Both the position numbers and the translations under genes were made by a program. Below, one piece after another: positions 27,559-36,113 of a stretch of 64,000 nucleotides of DNA. Position 1 is the stretch's first letter, and every line of letters begins with the position of its first letter. Under the pieces are notes generated by a model. That model saw nothing but the letters and a program-made list of their open reading frames with translations, did no database searches and was not told the DNA's origin. Origin of the DNA: Actinokineospora fastidiosa (lineage in GTDB: Bacteria > Actinomycetota > Actinomycetes > Mycobacteriales > Pseudonocardiaceae); contig NZ_BMRB01000001.1 of assembly GCF_014648415.1 (NCBI RefSeq), forward strand, positions 186,001-250,000. The letters are read 5' to 3'.

Positions 27559-28280
27559 CGGGGCCGGGCGGGATCGAGCGCGGCGTCGATCTCGCCGGTC
27601 GAGGCCAGGTAGCCGTGTCCGCGGACGGTGCGCACGATGCCGCCCGCGCCCACGGCCTCCAGCTTGCGGCGCAGGTAGCCGACGTAGACCTCGACGGCGT
27701 TGCGCGTGGCGGCCTGCTCGTCGCCCCAGACCGCGCGGAGCAGGTCATCTTTGGTGACGACGGAGCCCGCGCGCCCGGCCAGGGCGTCGAGCACGGCGAA
27801 CTCGCGCGGGCTCAGCGCGACCGGCTCGCCTGCGAAGCGCACCACCCGGGCGCCGCGGTCGACCTCCAGCTCGCCCAGCCGCAGCACGCGGGCGCCGACC
27901 TCGTCGGCGCCGCGGCGCAGCATGGCCCGCACCTGGGCGACCAGCACGACGAAGGAGAACGGCTTGACCAGGTAGCCGTCGGCGCCGAGGTCGAGGCCGT
28001 CGGCCTGGTCGATCTCGCCGTCCTTGGCCGAGACCAGCAGCACCGGGCTGCGCACGCCCTCGGCGCGCAGCCGCTCCAGCACCCGGTAGCCGGACAGGCC
28101 CGGCAGCATGATGTCGAGCAGGATCACGTCGAAGGCGCCGGTGAGCGCGGCGCGCAGCGCGCTGGGCCCGTCCGCGGCGACGGCGACGTCCATGCCCTCC
28201 GCGGACAGCCCGCGCTGCAGCGCCCGGCGCACGCCAGGCTCGTCGTCGACCACCAGCACCCGAGGCTTCACGCCTGCCAT
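27555..28280 (-). CDS. OmpR-family response regulator
   Basis: The 241-residue regulator has a receiver domain with the acidic pocket Asp12-Asp13, phospho-acceptor Asp56 (VILLDIMLPG) and a conserved Lys in SAKDG, then a winged-helix Trans_reg_C domain (LSPREFAVLDALAGRAG, VYVGYLRRKLE, TVRGHGYL). ATG 28280 is used; an adjacent ATG at 28283 and GTG at 28271 are alternatives. Direct repeats of TCTCAGCG in the divergent promoter region are the expected type of binding site, implying autoregulation and control of the operon on the other side. Confidence 0.93.
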   Translation of the reverse strand: MAGVKPRVLVVDDEPGVRRALQRGLSAEGMDVAVAADGPSALRAALTGAFDVILLDIMLPGLSGYRVLERLRAEGVRSPVLLVSAKDGEIDQADGLDLGADGYLVKPFSFVVLVAQVRAMLRRGADEVGARVLRLGELEVDRGARVVRFAGEPVALSPREFAVLDALAGRAGSVVTKDDLLRAVWGDEQAATRNAVEVYVGYLRRKLEAVGAGGIVRTVRGHGYLASTGEIDAALDPARPR

Positions 28281-28312
28281 CATGGCGGGTGGCCGCCGGT
28301 TCCCGCCGCCGC

Positions 28313-28360
28313 TCTCAGCGGGTTCTCAGCGTGGCGGCAGCTCTCAGCGCGATCTCAGCA
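28313..28360. promoter_or_regulatory. Paired direct repeats, likely response-regulator binding sites
   Basis: TCTCAGCG occurs at 28313, 28324 and 28342 and TCTCAGCA at 28353. Each pair has an 11-bp period, as bound head-to-tail by OmpR-type dimers, and the pairs start 29 bp apart. The block lies between the divergent response regulator (28280) and the LolA-like gene (28420). Confidence 0.7.
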
Positions 28361-28419
28361 GCCGGGGTGCACTCTCGGAATCGCGGGAAACGAAACCCGA
28401 ATCAGGGGAGAGACAAACC

Positions 28420-29478
28420 ATGGACAGGAAACGGACCGCGCTGGGGATCGCCGCGGCAGGGACCGCGACGGGGGTCGTCGGCCTCGTCCTGCTGGCGACG
28501 CCCGCCGGTGCGGGCGAGACGCCGCCCGCGCTGCCGGAGACCACGCCGGAGGCGCTGGTGCAGTCGGTGCTCGACGCGGACGTGCCCGCGCTGGCAGGCA
28601 CCGTCGAGCTGACCAACGACCTCGGCCTGCCGATCCCGGGCGTGCCGTCGTCGGACGGCCACATGGCCCGGGTGTTCACCGACGGCGAGGGCCGCTTCCG
28701 GCTGGCGCTGGAGGGCGAGCGCTCCGGTGAGCGCACGATCGTCGGCGACGGCGCCACCACGTGGGTGTGGGACAGCAAGGACCGCAGCGTGCTGCGGTTC
28801 GAGGGCATGGAGCACGGGGTCACCCCGCAGGACGGGTTGGCCGACCCGGCCACCGCGTCCCGCGAGCTCGTCGAGCTGATGCGCAAGGACAGCACCATCA
28901 CCATCGACGGCACCGCGCGCGTCGCGGACCGGCCGGTGTACCAGCTGGTGCTGACGCCCAAGCCCACCGAGCGCACGCTGCTGCGCGAGGTCAGGGTCTC
29001 CGTCGATGAGGCCACCCGGCTGCCGCTGAGGCTGGAGGTGCTGGCCAACGGCCAGGCCGAGCCCGCGCTCAGCGTCGGGTTCTCCGACTTCGACACGGGC
29101 GCGCAGGACCCGGCCCTGTTCCGCTTCACCCCGCCCGCCGGGGCGACGGTGACCGACGGCGCGCAGGGGTCCAAGCACGTCGAGGGCAACGCGCTGCTGG
29201 AGGACCTCGACCTCGAGGTCGTCGGCGAGGGCTGGGACACGGTCCTGGTGGGCAAGGTGCCCACCCAGATCATGTCCACGCCGGTCCCGTCGGAGAACGG
29301 CGATGAGACCGACCCGATGGCCCTGCTGAGCCAGTTCGGCAGCGAGGTGACCGGGGAGTTCGGCACCGGGTACGCGATCACGACCAAGGTCGGCACCGCC
29401 CTGGTGACCACCGACGGCCGGGTCGCCCTGGGCGCCGTGCCGCAGCAGGTCCTGGCCGAAGCGCTGGCGACGAAGTGA
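28420..29478 (+). CDS. Secreted LolA/RseB-like (DUF2092-type) protein
   Basis: The 352-residue protein has a cleavable signal peptide (hydrophobic 8-28, cleavage near PAGAGE) followed by an open beta-barrel fold similar to LolA/RseB: a stretch binding GEGRFRLALEGERSGERTIVGDGATTWVWDSKDRSV and the LTPKPTERTLLREVRVSVDEATRLPLRLEV strand pair are characteristic. Actinobacterial members are cell-envelope proteins often encoded with a two-component system and an ABC exporter, as here. It heads the operon; its TGA overlaps the GTG of the ABC ATPase. Confidence 0.82.
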   Translation: MDRKRTALGIAAAGTATGVVGLVLLATPAGAGETPPALPETTPEALVQSVLDADVPALAGTVELTNDLGLPIPGVPSSDGHMARVFTDGEGRFRLALEGERSGERTIVGDGATTWVWDSKDRSVLRFEGMEHGVTPQDGLADPATASRELVELMRKDSTITIDGTARVADRPVYQLVLTPKPTERTLLREVRVSVDEATRLPLRLEVLANGQAEPALSVGFSDFDTGAQDPALFRFTPPAGATVTDGAQGSKHVEGNALLEDLDLEVVGEGWDTVLVGKVPTQIMSTPVPSENGDETDPMALLSQFGSEVTGEFGTGYAITTKVGTALVTTDGRVALGAVPQQVLAEALATK

Positions 29479-30452
29479 CCGGGGGGTCGACGATGGTCGC
29501 GGCCGCGCGCACACGGGGGTTGCGCAAGGTGTACCGGGGGACAGTGGCTGTCGACCACGTCGACCTCGAGGTCCCCACCGGGTCCGTGATGGGGATGCTG
29601 GGGCCGAACGGCTCGGGCAAGACCACCACGATCCGCATGCTGCTCGGCCTCGTCGAGCCCACGGCGGGCGAGGTCGAGCTGCTGGGGCACCGGCTGCCGG
29701 ACGGCCTGCCCCGGGCGCTGCCCGAGGTGGGGGCGCTGGTGGAGGGGCCGGGGTTCCACCCGTTCCTGTCGGGGCGGGAGAACCTGCTGCGGATGGGCGC
29801 GGCCGAGCCCGCGCTGGCCACCCAGGCGATCCCGGCGGCGGTGTCCGAGGCATTGGAGCGGGTCGGCCTCGCGGGGGCGGCCGACCGCCGGTTCAAGGCC
29901 TACTCGCTGGGCATGAAGCAGCGCCTCGGCCTGGCCGCTGCCCTGCTGGCCCCACGCCGGTTCGTCATCCTCGACGAGCCGACCAACGGCCTCGACCCGG
30001 CGGGCACCCGCGACGTCCGCGCCGTCATCGCCGACCTCCACGCGGCGGGCACGACGGTGCTGGTGTCCTCGCACCTGCTCGCCGAGGTGGAGGCCACCTG
30101 CACCCACGTGGCCGTCCTGCACCAGGGCACGGTCGTGGCCCAGGGCGACCTGACCACCCTGCTGGACGCCGACAGCGCGGGCCTGCTGGTGTCCACTCCA
30201 GACGTCACCCGCGCCGTGGACGCGCTGCGCGACAACCGCATCCCGGCCCGCGCCGTGCCGAACGGCATCCTCGCCGACCTCACCACCACAACCGCCCCGG
30301 CAGTGGTGGAGACCCTGGTGCGCGCAGGCGTCCCGGTCCACGAGGTCCGCAGGCAGCGCACCGGCCTGGAGGACCTCTTCGCCCGCCTGACCGAACCCAG
30401 CCCCACCGACTCCCTGGACGCCGAACTGGCCATGATCGGAGACGCACGATGA
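29475..30452 (+). CDS. ABC exporter ATP-binding protein
   Basis: The 325-residue ATPase has Walker A GPNGSGKTTT (about 44-53), the signature YSLGMKQRLGLAAALL, Walker B RFVILDEPTNGLDP and the H-loop SSHLL, plus a C-terminal extension of about 100 residues typical of CcmA/BcrA-like drug or lipid exporters. GTG 29475 gives a 4-bp overlap with the previous stop; ATG 29493 is an alternative. Its stop overlaps the ATG of the first of several short coupled frames before the permease. Confidence 0.92.
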   Translation: MTGGSTMVAAARTRGLRKVYRGTVAVDHVDLEVPTGSVMGMLGPNGSGKTTTIRMLLGLVEPTAGEVELLGHRLPDGLPRALPEVGALVEGPGFHPFLSGRENLLRMGAAEPALATQAIPAAVSEALERVGLAGAADRRFKAYSLGMKQRLGLAAALLAPRRFVILDEPTNGLDPAGTRDVRAVIADLHAAGTTVLVSSHLLAEVEATCTHVAVLHQGTVVAQGDLTTLLDADSAGLLVSTPDVTRAVDALRDNRIPARAVPNGILADLTTTTAPAVVETLVRAGVPVHEVRRQRTGLEDLFARLTEPSPTDSLDAELAMIGDAR

Positions 30453-30733
30453 CCGCCATGGCCAAGCCGCCACCACGCACCCAGGCCCCCACCCCCCAAC
30501 CCCTGCGCCCCGAACCGCCCACCACACCGCACAGGCCCCACACCCCGGCCCACCTCGACCGACCACCATCCGAACCGATGTCCCCCGGATTCGCCAAGAC
30601 CCCGATCAACCAGCCGCCGCGCTCCGAACCGCGCCGGATGCCCCGCACCCCGGTCGACCCCGGTCTAACCGCAGCCGTGCCGGGAACCGCGAGCACCGCC
30701 ACCGAACCGGCCACGACCGGAGGCATGCGATGA
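30449..30733 (+). CDS. Short coupled open frame, degenerate copy of the permease start
   Basis: The 94-codon frame starts with ATG overlapping the ATPase stop (ATGA) and ends with TGA overlapping the next frame's ATG. It begins MTAMAKPPPRTQAPT and ends TASTATEPATTGGMR, so both ends resemble the two following frames, but the middle is an expanded Pro/His/Arg-rich segment. There is no hydrophobic helix, so it cannot be a permease. It may be a decayed duplicate or a translated spacer relaying ribosomes to the permease. Confidence 0.4.
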   Translation: MTAMAKPPPRTQAPTPQPLRPEPPTTPHRPHTPAHLDRPPSEPMSPGFAKTPINQPPRSEPRRMPRTPVDPGLTAAVPGTASTATEPATTGGMR

Positions 30734-30909
30734 CCACCATGGCCATACCACTGCCACGCACCAAAGCCCCCATCGCACGCCTACGCCACTCCGAACCACG
30801 CCGGACGCTCGGCAGGCCCCGCACCCCGGCCGGCCTCGGACTGCCGGCGGCCATGCCGGGGACCGCAGGCACCGCCACCGAACCGGCCACGACCGGAGGC
30901 CCGCGATGA
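30730..30909 (+). pseudogene. First truncated duplicate of the permease 5' end
   Basis: This 59-codon frame starts with the same 47 bases as the real permease (encoding MTTMAIPLPRTKAPIA), then drifts; hydrophobic residues of the permease's first helix are replaced (PAAMPGTAGTATEP against the permease's LAAVPVIAGIAIRI). It ends in TGA within an ATGA that opens the next copy. The unit is exactly 176 bp from start to start. Confidence 0.6.
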
Positions 30910-31085
30910 CCACCACGGCCACACCACTGCCACGCACCAAAGCCCCCATCGCACGCCTACACCACTCCGAACCGCGCCGGACGCTGCGCACACCACGCAA
31001 CCTGGTCAGCCTCGGTCTACCGGCGGCCGTACCGGGGACTGCGAGCACCGCCACCGAACCGGCCACGACCGGAGGCCCGCGATGA
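30906..31085 (+). pseudogene. Second truncated duplicate of the permease 5' end
   Basis: A 59-codon frame beginning MTTTATPLPRTKAPIA and ending PATTGGPR, 176 bp after the first copy and 176 bp before the true permease start. Only a few bases differ from the permease in the first 47. Its TGA overlaps the permease ATG (ATGA), so the whole chain remains translationally coupled although no copy encodes a membrane helix. Confidence 0.6.
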
Positions 31086-31927
31086 CCACCATGGCCATAC
31101 CACTGCCACGCACCAAAGCCCCCATCGCGCGGCTGCTCCGCTCCGAGCTGCGGATGATGCTGCGCAGGCCGCGCACGCTGGTCGGTCTCGGTTTGCTGGC
31201 GGCTGTGCCGGTGATCGCGGGCATCGCCATCCGCATCGCCGCGGATGGGGACGGGCCGGTCGGGGAGGGGCTGTCGACGCTGGTGGCGGGGAACGGGCTG
31301 ATGCTGCCGATCTTCTCCCTGCTCGCGGCGCTGACCATGCTGCTGCCGTTGGTGGGCGCCACCCTCGCCGCCGACGCGCTGGCGGGGGAGTCGACCAACG
31401 GGACGTTGCGCTCGTTGCTGGTGGCCCCGGTGAGCAGGCCCCGCCTGCTGGCGATCAAGGCGTTCGGGATCGCCACGGTGACCCTGCTGGCGTGCCTCCT
31501 GATGGCCGCCACCGGCACGATCACCGGGATCATCCTGCTCGGCGGCGACGGCATGCTGACCGTCTCCGCCACCCGCCTCCCCTTCGCCGACGGCCTGGGG
31601 CGCGTCCTGCTGACCGCGCTCCTGGTCGCCGTCCAGATCTGGGGCGTCGCCGCGGTCGGCCTGGCCGTCTCGGCCTGGACGGACCACCCGCTGATCGTCC
31701 TCTCGGTGGCCCTCGGCCTCCTGATCGTCTCCGGCGTCCTCAGCGCCATCCCCGCCCTCGACTGGCTGGACCCGGTCCTGATCACCTCCGGCTGGGAATC
31801 CATCGGCGAGGTCGCCCGCGACCCCCTCCCCTGGCCCACCCTCACCGAAGGCGTCCTCAGAGCAGGCTGCTACATCCTCATCGGCTACTCCGTGGCCCTC
31901 TCCCGCATGCTCACCCGGGACGGCTGA
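31082..31927 (+). CDS. ABC exporter permease, ABC-2-like
   Basis: The 281-residue protein has a short cytoplasmic N-terminus with the RSELRMMLRRPRT segment typical of ABC-2 permeases and six predicted helices (about 36-52, 74-98, 127-150, 172-195, 203-220 and 261-276). It is the partner of the ATPase at 29475-30452, from which it is separated by three short coupled frames. Together with the LolA-like protein and the divergent sensor/regulator it looks like an envelope-stress or drug-resistance module; the substrate is unknown. A 13-bp hairpin terminator follows. Confidence 0.9.
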   Translation: MTTMAIPLPRTKAPIARLLRSELRMMLRRPRTLVGLGLLAAVPVIAGIAIRIAADGDGPVGEGLSTLVAGNGLMLPIFSLLAALTMLLPLVGATLAADALAGESTNGTLRSLLVAPVSRPRLLAIKAFGIATVTLLACLLMAATGTITGIILLGGDGMLTVSATRLPFADGLGRVLLTALLVAVQIWGVAAVGLAVSAWTDHPLIVLSVALGLLIVSGVLSAIPALDWLDPVLITSGWESIGEVARDPLPWPTLTEGVLRAGCYILIGYSVALSRMLTRDG

Positions 31928-31938
31928 GCGGACTTCGG

Positions 31939-31967
31939 GCCGCCGTCCGCCTCGGGCGGGCGGCGGC
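31939..31967. terminator. Terminator between convergent permease and thiQ
   Basis: GCCGCCGTCCGCC and GGCGGGCGGCGGC form a 13-bp stem with one G-U pair and a TCG loop. It sits 12 bp after the permease stop and could serve both convergent transcripts. Confidence 0.65.
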
Positions 31968-32064
31968 TCGGGGCGAGGCTGGAGATCGTGAGGCTCGTCG
32001 GTCGCGGCGCTCCGATCGCGGCAGATCGGTGTCGGGAGAGCGGGGGCGTCGGGTGTTCGGGCGG

Positions 32065-33054
32065 TCAGGGGCCGATGATCGCCACTCCCGTCTCGTCCAA
32101 CGTCAGAGTCACCTCGTCGCCCACGGAAGGGGCGTTGGTCACCTCGGCCACGGCGTCCACCGCCCGGCCCGCGTCCACGACCAGACGGACGTGGTCGTGG
32201 CGGTGGACGCGGCCGGTCACCTTGCCTGCGACACCGGCGGGGGCCGGGCGCAGGGCGGTGGGGCGGAGGCCCACGTGGACGGCACCATCCGGGGCGGCCA
32301 AGGGAATGGCGCCGAACTCGCACGTCAGCACGCCGTTCGCCACCCTTCCCGGGAGGAAGGTCGTGCAGCCCAGGAAGCGGGCGGTCTCCTCGTCCACCGG
32401 GCGCCGCCAGACCTCCGCGGGGTCGCCGGTCTGGTTGACGCGGCCCGCGTTCATCACCGCTACCCGGTCGGCGAGGGTAAAGGCCTCGTCGTGGTCGTGG
32501 GTGACGACCATGGCGGTGGTCCCGGCGGCGCGCAGGAGGGTGGCGAGGTCCATGGCCAGTTGCTCGCGCATGGACCTGTCCAAAGCGGACAGCGGCTCGT
32601 CCAGCAGCAGCAGGCGGGGACGCGGGGCCAGCGCACGGGCCAGGGCGACGCGCTGCTGTTCACCCCCGGACAGTGACGTCACGCGCCGGGACTCATAACC
32701 GGCCAACCCGACCAACGTCAACAGCTCGGCCACGCGCTCGGGCGACTTGCGCCCCTGCATCCGCAGGCCAAAGGCCACGTTGCCCGCCACGTCCCGGTGC
32801 GGGAACAGCTGGCCGTCCTGGAAGACCAGGCCGAAGCCGCGGCGGTGCACCGGCACGTCCGCCAGGTCCGCGCCATCCCAGCAGACGGTCCCCTCGGCGG
32901 GCTCCAGACCCGCGACCGCGCGCAGCAACGTCGACTTGCCGCAGCCGGACGGCCCCAGCAGCGCCAACACCTCGCCGTCGCCGATCGACAAGTCCACATC
33001 GGACACCGCGGTGACCGACCCGTACCGCACGGTGAGCCCGGAGACGGACAGCAT
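32065..33054 (-). CDS. thiQ: Thiamine ABC transporter ATP-binding protein
   Basis: The 329-residue ATPase has Walker A GPSGCGKST (about 35-43), the signature LSGGEQQRVALARAL, Walker B RLLLLDEPLSALD and the H-loop THDHDE. A TOBE-like C-terminal region of about 100 residues follows, as in the iron/spermidine/thiamine branch. ATG 33054 overlaps the permease stop (ATGA). As the third gene behind a TPP riboswitch and beside a ThiB-like binding protein, thiamine or thiamine phosphate uptake is the natural assignment. Confidence 0.9.
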   Translation of the reverse strand: MLSVSGLTVRYGSVTAVSDVDLSIGDGEVLALLGPSGCGKSTLLRAVAGLEPAEGTVCWDGADLADVPVHRRGFGLVFQDGQLFPHRDVAGNVAFGLRMQGRKSPERVAELLTLVGLAGYESRRVTSLSGGEQQRVALARALAPRPRLLLLDEPLSALDRSMREQLAMDLATLLRAAGTTAMVVTHDHDEAFTLADRVAVMNAGRVNQTGDPAEVWRRPVDEETARFLGCTTFLPGRVANGVLTCEFGAIPLAAPDGAVHVGLRPTALRPAPAGVAGKVTGRVHRHDHVRLVVDAGRAVDAVAEVTNAPSVGDEVTLTLDETGVAIIGP

Positions 33055-34625
33055 CAGAACTCCCCCAACTCGCCCGCGCGCAGGCGTTCCACGACCAGGG
33101 CCACCGCGACGGTCACCACCATGAGCAGCGTGCACGCGGCGTACGCCATCTGCGAGTTCAGCTCCCCCGGCCGCGACACCAGCCGCCCGATGACGACCGG
33201 GAGGGTCGCGGTGTCGGGACGGGCCAGGAAGCTGGTCGCGCCGAACTCGCCCAGCGCGACGACGTACCCGAACCCTGCGGCGGCCAGCAGGGAGCGGCCC
33301 GCCAGCGGCAGGTCGACCTCCCGCCACACCCGCCACGGGCCCGCGCCCAGCGTCGCCGCCGCCTGGCGCAGCCGCTCGTCGATCGACCTCAGCACCGGCA
33401 GGACGAGCCGGATGACCAACGGTGTCACGACAAGCGCCTGCGCCAGCGGCACGAGCGCCGCCGAGGTGCGCAGGTCGCCGGGCAGCGCGTCCAGCGTGAT
33501 CAGGTACCCGAACCCGACCGTCACCGCCGACACCCCCAGCGGGAGCATCAGCGCGGTGTCCAGCGCGTCGATGAACCGCGCCCGGCGAAGCGACACCAGC
33601 GCCACCGCCGCGCTCACCCCGAGGATCAGGGCCAACACGGTCGCGTCCGTCGCCGTGCGCAGCGAGTTGGCCGCGGCCTCCCACCCGGTGACCGACAACG
33701 ACCCCGCGTGCCCGGTGCCCGAGAGCGCCCTGTACCCGGCGAAACCACCGTCGACGGACCGCGCCACCAGGGACGCGATCGGCACGACCAACAGCGCGAC
33801 CACCGCGTACGCGGCCCCGACGACCCACCACTCACCGCCGACCGGACGCCGCGCGCTCTCCACCCGCGCGCGCAGCTTCAGCGCGGCCTCGCGCCTGCGC
33901 CGTGCCCGCGCGCCCAGGACCAGCACCGCGACCACCGCGGTGACCTGCACCAACGACAGCGCGCTCGCGCCCGAGAGGTCCAGCAGCTCGACCGTGCGCA
34001 GGTAGATCTCGGTCTCCAGCGTCCGGAACCGCGCCCCGCCCAGCAGCAGGACCACGCCGAAGCTGGTCGCGCAGAACAGGAACACGACCGCGGCCGCCGA
34101 CCCCAGGGCGGGCGTGAGCGCGGGCAGGGTCACCGCGGTGAACGTCCGCCACCGCGACGCCCCCAGCGAGCGCGCGGCGTCCTCGGCCCGCCGGTCGAGG
34201 TGCGCCCACAGCCCGCCGACCGTGCGGGCGACGACGGCGACGTTGAAGAACGCGTTGGCCAGCACGATCGGCAGCACCCCGCCGCCGAGCAGGCCGCGGA
34301 AGGCCAGCCCGACCACGACCGTGGGCAGCACGAACGGCACCAGCACCAGCGCGCGGACCACCGCCATGCCCGGCAGGGCGACCCTGGCCAGCAGGAACGC
34401 GACCGGCAGGCCGGCGACCACCGCGACCAGCGTCGCCGCGGCCGCCTGCCCGAGGGTGAACGCCACGATCCGCCAGGTGCCGGGATCGGCGAGCACGTCG
34501 AGCGCGGCGGCGTCCATGCCGAGCCGGACGATCGCGCCCACCGGCCAGGCGAAGAACACCGCCAGGAACGCCAGCGGCAGCAGGCCCAGCAGGGCCGGGC
34601 TCAGCCCTGGACGGCCGCGCGCCAC
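33054..34625 (-). CDS. thiP: Thiamine ABC transporter permease, fused double-domain
   Basis: The 523-residue permease is an internal duplication: two sets of six helices, each with an EAA coupling loop (EDAARSLGASRWRTFTAVTLPAL in the first half and RQAAATLGAGPWRVWREVDLPLA in the second), as usual for ThiP and its FbpB relatives. GTG 34625 gives a 25-bp overlap with thiB; the open frame extends further upstream only through the thiB coding region. It forms the whole membrane channel by itself, energised by ThiQ. Confidence 0.9.
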   Translation of the reverse strand: MARGRPGLSPALLGLLPLAFLAVFFAWPVGAIVRLGMDAAALDVLADPGTWRIVAFTLGQAAAATLVAVVAGLPVAFLLARVALPGMAVVRALVLVPFVLPTVVVGLAFRGLLGGGVLPIVLANAFFNVAVVARTVGGLWAHLDRRAEDAARSLGASRWRTFTAVTLPALTPALGSAAAVVFLFCATSFGVVLLLGGARFRTLETEIYLRTVELLDLSGASALSLVQVTAVVAVLVLGARARRRREAALKLRARVESARRPVGGEWWVVGAAYAVVALLVVPIASLVARSVDGGFAGYRALSGTGHAGSLSVTGWEAAANSLRTATDATVLALILGVSAAVALVSLRRARFIDALDTALMLPLGVSAVTVGFGYLITLDALPGDLRTSAALVPLAQALVVTPLVIRLVLPVLRSIDERLRQAAATLGAGPWRVWREVDLPLAGRSLLAAAGFGYVVALGEFGATSFLARPDTATLPVVIGRLVSRPGELNSQMAYAACTLLMVVTVAVALVVERLRAGELGEF

Positions 34626-35626
34626 TGCTCGATCCACCGCTCCCGGTTCGCCTGGATCTCGGCCGCGGGCAGCGTTGCCGGGTTCTCCGGCAGCGGCGCG
34701 GCCTTCGCCCACGCCTCGGGCAGTTCGACGCCCTCGCGCGCCGGGTAGACGTACATCATCTCCGGGACGGTCCGCTGGAACTCCGGGGACAGCAGCAGGT
34801 CTACCACCTTGCCCGCGTCCTCGGGGTTCTTGGCGTTGGCGAGCACGCCCGCGTACTCGACCTGGCGGAAGCAGGTGTCCAGCAAGGCCCGCGTGCGCGG
34901 CTCGCCGTCCTCGCCGATCTCGGCCGACGGCGAGGACGCGTAGGACACCACGATCGGGCGCGGCCCCTGGCCCGACGAGCCGGAGAACTCCTGCGTGTAG
35001 GCCTCTTCCCAGCCGCTGACGACGAGCACGCCGTTCGCGCGCAGCTTCTCCCAGTACCCGACCCAGCCGTCGCGGAAGCTCGCCACGGTGCCGAGCAGGA
35101 ACGCCAGGCCGGGCGACGACGTGGCCGGGTCCTCGACGACGAGCAGGTCCTTGTACTTCGGGTCGGCCAGGTCGGCGTAGCCGGTGGGCACGGGGAGGCC
35201 GCGGGACTCCAGCGCGGCGACGTCCACGTTGACGCACACGTCGCCCACGTCGACCGCGGTCAGCCTGCCGCTGTCGTCGACGACGTAGCGCTGCGGCCCC
35301 TCGGCCGCCGCGGGCGAGCGGTACTCGGCGAAGACGCCCTCGTCCAGCGCGCGGGAGGCGAAGGTGGTGTCGACGCCGAAGGCGACGTCGCCCAGCGGGC
35401 TGGCCTTGGTGAGCACCAGCTGGTTGGTCAGCGCGCCCGCGTCGCCGCTCTTGCGCACCTCCACGCGGATGCCGGTCTCGGCGGTGAACCTGTCGAACAC
35501 CGCCGGGTCGTGGGCGAACGAGTCGTGGGTGACCAGCACGACTGTGCGGTCACCCGGCTTGTCGTCTCCGCTGAGCGAGCAACCCGCCAGCAGCAGGGCG
35601 AACAGGGCGATCGCCATTCGACGCAT
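34601..35626 (-). CDS. thiB: Thiamine-binding lipoprotein
   Basis: The 341-residue binding protein has a lipoprotein signal ending LLLAGC (Cys16) and the ThiB/TbpA-type fold, opening VVLVTHDSFA and containing FGVDTTF, GDVCVNVD, YADLADPKYKDLLVVEDPATSSPGLAFLLGT and YASSPSAE, all typical of the thiamine branch of the iron-binding family. ATG 35626 is preceded by AGGAGG with good spacing; a longer frame upstream enters the riboswitch and is not used. It is the first gene after the TPP riboswitch. Confidence 0.92.
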   Translation of the reverse strand: MRRMAIALFALLLAGCSLSGDDKPGDRTVVLVTHDSFAHDPAVFDRFTAETGIRVEVRKSGDAGALTNQLVLTKASPLGDVAFGVDTTFASRALDEGVFAEYRSPAAAEGPQRYVVDDSGRLTAVDVGDVCVNVDVAALESRGLPVPTGYADLADPKYKDLLVVEDPATSSPGLAFLLGTVASFRDGWVGYWEKLRANGVLVVSGWEEAYTQEFSGSSGQGPRPIVVSYASSPSAEIGEDGEPRTRALLDTCFRQVEYAGVLANAKNPEDAGKVVDLLLSPEFQRTVPEMMYVYPAREGVELPEAWAKAAPLPENPATLPAAEIQANRERWIEQWRAAVQG

Positions 35627-35660
35627 GGGACATCCTCCTCGGGGCGTGCGCGCCACGAGG

Positions 35661-35749
35661 CCCTTCCTGCGCAGGCATGACCCTGATCAGGTGTGACGGT
35701 CGAGGGCTCCACGCCCTCCTCTCAGCCCGGCGCTACCGGACTCCCGTGG
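35661..35749 (-). promoter_or_regulatory. TPP riboswitch (THI element) of thiBPQ
   Basis: Read on the minus strand the leader contains the conserved GGCTGAGAGG (35718-35727) and ACCTGATC...GGTCATGCC...GCGCAGG (35666-35694) blocks of the thiamine pyrophosphate aptamer, with complementary P1 arms at its ends. It ends about 35 bp before the thiB start, close to the ribosome site, which suggests translational control in this GC-rich host. High TPP should repress the transporter. Confidence 0.93.
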
Positions 35750-35792
35750 CAGCGTCGAGCGTACGCCCCGCGATCGGGCCAGGATGGGTGCC

Positions 35793-36095
35793 ATGGCTGA
35801 ACTGCTGAACGAGACCGAGGTGGGCAAGGCGCTCGGCGTGCTCACCGCGTGGCGCCTCGACGACGGCGCCCTGGTGCGCGAGGTCGAGCTGGAGTCGTTC
35901 TCCCAGGCGATCCAGGTGGTCAACCGGGTCGCCGAGATCGCCGAGAACGACAACCACCACCCCGACATCGACATCCGGTGGCGGACGCTGACCTTCCGCT
36001 GCACCACGCACTCGGCGAACGGGCTCACCCAGTGCGACGTGAGCCTCGCCCAGGAGATCGACGGGGTGATCGAGGCGATGGGCGGCGCGGGCTGA
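35793..36095 (+). CDS. Pterin-4a-carbinolamine dehydratase family protein
   Basis: The 100-residue protein has the PCD motif: ENDNHHPDIDIRW (His55-His56-Pro57), then a second His in TTHSANGLT and the acidic D in QCD, spaced as in PhhB/DCoH. The enzyme dehydrates 4a-hydroxytetrahydropterin after aromatic amino-acid hydroxylation, but many bacteria carry it without a hydroxylase, where it may act on molybdopterin or other pterins. It is a single gene, divergent from thiB, with no partner beside it. Confidence 0.9.
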   Translation: MAELLNETEVGKALGVLTAWRLDDGALVREVELESFSQAIQVVNRVAEIAENDNHHPDIDIRWRTLTFRCTTHSANGLTQCDVSLAQEIDGVIEAMGGAG

Positions 36096-36113
36096 GCCGC
36101 GCCGCCCTGCCGG

